From contig NZ_FQUC01000005.1 of assembly GCF_900128985.1 (NCBI RefSeq), forward strand, positions 62,001 to 126,000: a stretch of DNA of 64,000 bases. Reading direction: 5' to 3'. Below, in pieces: positions 63,008 to 64,000 of this stretch. The position numbers and the translations under genes were made by a program. The notes under the pieces were generated by a model. It was not told the DNA's origin. It saw only the letters and a list, made by a program, of their open reading frames with translations, and did not search any database. How positions within the stretch are numbered: position 1 is the first letter of the stretch; each line of letters begins with the position of its first letter. This stretch comes from Indolivaga macrotermitis. Its GTDB lineage: Bacteria > Bacteroidota > Bacteroidia > Bacteroidales > Dysgonomonadaceae.

Positions 63008-63414
63008 TAAAGACTTCTCTTGATTAAGTAATTCCTGAATATAAAGGCAAAAGGCAAAGCCGATAAAGCCCCTAGGGCATCTGCCAGAAAATCGAACCAG
63101 TCTCCCGAACGTGGCGGAAAGTAATAGTGTTGTATAATCTCTATCAAACCACCGTATAGTATCGGAAAAGCAAAAGCAAATACCAATAGTTTCAGCATAT
63201 TGATATGTCCTCTTTTCGCATGGATATAATTAAAAGCTGTTGCTCCGGACAATCCCATATACATCAGAAAATGTACTATCTTATCAGTTGGTATCAGAAA
63301 TTCGAATCCGACATCCGGTATGTCATTCGGTGGAATCAGACAACATAAATATAAGATAACAAGCGATATAATAACCGGAACACTAGCGTATCTTAATATT
63401 AACTGAAACTTCAT
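63007..63414 (-). CDS. VanZ-family membrane protein
   Basis: A 135-residue membrane protein with four hydrophobic segments and the VanZ pattern KIVHFLMYMGLSGA (about 46-59), GGLIEIIQHYYFPPRSGDWFDFLADALGALSA (about 87-118). VanZ homologues are linked to teicoplanin resistance or other envelope effects, but most are uncharacterised. It is the first gene of the transcript leading to hisH, overlapping the TlpA gene by one base. Confidence 0.88.
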   Translation of the reverse strand: MKFQLILRYASVPVIISLVILYLCCLIPPNDIPDVGFEFLIPTDKIVHFLMYMGLSGATAFNYIHAKRGHINMLKLLVFAFAFPILYGGLIEIIQHYYFPPRSGDWFDFLADALGALSALPFAFIFRNYLIKRSL

Positions 63415-63752
63415 TGATTACCTTTTGTACAATTATAACACAAAGATGCTACAAATTATTGATATTTACGTATAATAAATAGCAGTTTTCATTTCGAATA
63501 ATTGTATTTTTGCACTTCCGGAAATCACTTGAACAATCCGGAACAGCAATTCATTTATGAAACAACAGGCCTGGATAATTAAACTTCATTGCATTACCTG
63601 AACAGGTTATCTCCAATACCGGCAGGTATGCATCTCCATGTGAGTCCGGCTTTCATTCCCCGAACTATTTTACGCCCTTTTTTGTTAATGGAGCATACTT
63701 GTTGAGTTAATGTTCAACTTAAAACACTTTGTAAAATAAAGAACCCGTAAGT
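63415..63752. other. Divergent intergenic region with a possibly structured leader
   Basis: 338 bases without a gene. It holds the plus-strand -7 box TATTTTTG (63505-63512), an inverted pair ttccgg (63516-63521) and ccggaa (63538-63543), and two adjacent small hairpins: acct-gaac-aggt (within 63596-63607) and atacc-ggca-ggtat (63616-63629), followed at similar distance by (a)tctcca. This is a candidate leader RNA for the exporter gene. Confidence 0.45.
63505..63512 (+). promoter_or_regulatory. Putative -7 box of the MFS exporter gene
   Basis: TATTTTTG, a full TAnnTTTG match, about 240 bases before the start codon, implying a long leader. No clear -33 element. Confidence 0.4.
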
Positions 63753-64000
63753 ATGTTGTCCGAAAATAGCACCGAATCCGATATATCTCCCAAATTGCCA
63801 TGGCTGGCAGCGATGGCGATGTTTATGCAGTCGCTGGATGGTACAATTTTGAACACAGCTTTGCCTACTATCGCCCTCGATCTGAACCACTCTCAATTGT
63901 CGATGCAGGCGGTTGTGGTAAGTTACGCACTTACCCTGGCTCTGTTGATACCTGTCAGCGGATGGCTTTCGGACAAATACGGAACAAAACGGATATTCTC
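63753..64000 (+). CDS. MFS drug exporter, DHA2 type, N-terminal part
   Basis: The first 82 codons of a gene running off the window. From the ATG at 63753, the hydrophilic start ([15 protein letters not shown]) is followed by transmembrane helix 1 with [19 protein letters not shown], a classic DHA2/EmrB-type motif (LDxTIvNxALP), then [28 protein letters not shown], the MFS motif A loop. The pattern is closest to MdtD-like exporters. The substrate cannot be told. Partial because of the window end. Confidence 0.88.
   Translation, partial: MLSENSTESDISPKLPWLAAMAMFMQSLDGTILNTALPTIALDLNHSQLSMQAVVVSYALTLALLIPVSGWLSDKYGTKRIF

Noticed and set aside
1-64000. CRISPR array, rRNA or tRNA gene
   Set aside because: No regularly spaced direct repeats, rRNA sequence or cloverleaf with conserved T-loop was noticed by eye; a covariance search would settle tRNAs.

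Overview
This window reads as a chromosomal segment of an AT-rich Bacteroidetes genome, most likely a Bacteroidales of the Dysgonomonas/Bacteroides type. The evidence is the gene set (type III glutamine synthetase, LL-diaminopimelate aminotransferase DapL, two-gene 2-oxoacid:ferredoxin oxidoreductase KorAB, DUF4290, a GldB-family lipoprotein, MeaB, purH next to mreBCD-mrdA-rodA). Promoters also fit: -7 boxes of the form TAnnTTTG precede many genes, and Shine-Dalgarno sequences are absent. No rRNA, tRNA or CRISPR array was recognised. The genus is an inference.

Layout. 0.1-3.3 kb: rimM, DUF4290 and a secreted C-terminal processing protease (minus strand). 3.5-7.9 kb: korAB and a DUF4026/DUF2314-like protein (plus). 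7.9-12.1 kb: purL and a small helical protein. 12.2-13.9 kb: a cupin and a uracil permease. 14.0-20.5 kb (minus): an arginine cluster read as argR, GNAT, argG, GxxExxY gene, argC, MutS-like gene, argD, with tandem ARG-box-like sites at argR. 20.6-23.2 kb: dnaB and a GldB-like lipoprotein. 23.4-28.1 kb (plus): tsaD, a membrane protein, an M48 protease and two tandemly duplicated outer-membrane-type proteins. 28.2-33.4 kb (minus): a lipoprotein, then glnN, dapL and dapF. 33.8-36.8 kb: a DUF418 protein and asnB. 37.1-43.1 kb (plus): gltB-gltD. The stretch 28-43 kb is therefore rich in ammonia and amino-nitrogen assimilation.

43.1-46.4 kb is a small accessory island: a broken tyrosine recombinase (internal deletion plus frameshift), a broken GNAT gene, an intact unknown 309-residue protein with a faint class II aminoacyl-tRNA-synthetase-like signature, and an AraC-type regulator.

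46.4-63.4 kb is again core chromosome on the minus strand: a lipoprotein, rodA-mrdA-mreD-mreC-mreB-purH (cell elongation plus purine synthesis), a ROK sugar kinase, meaB, a DUF1573 protein, a GNAT, ftsE and a histidine operon (hisH-hisA-GNAT-hisF-hisIE) headed by VanZ- and TlpA-like genes. At the right edge, a DHA2-type MFS exporter enters on the plus strand behind a long leader that may be structured.

The two most unusual items are the GxxExxY (PD-(D/E)xK fold) gene bounded by 37-bp near-perfect inverted repeats inside the arginine operon, and the decayed island with its GNAT / aaRS-like / AraC module.
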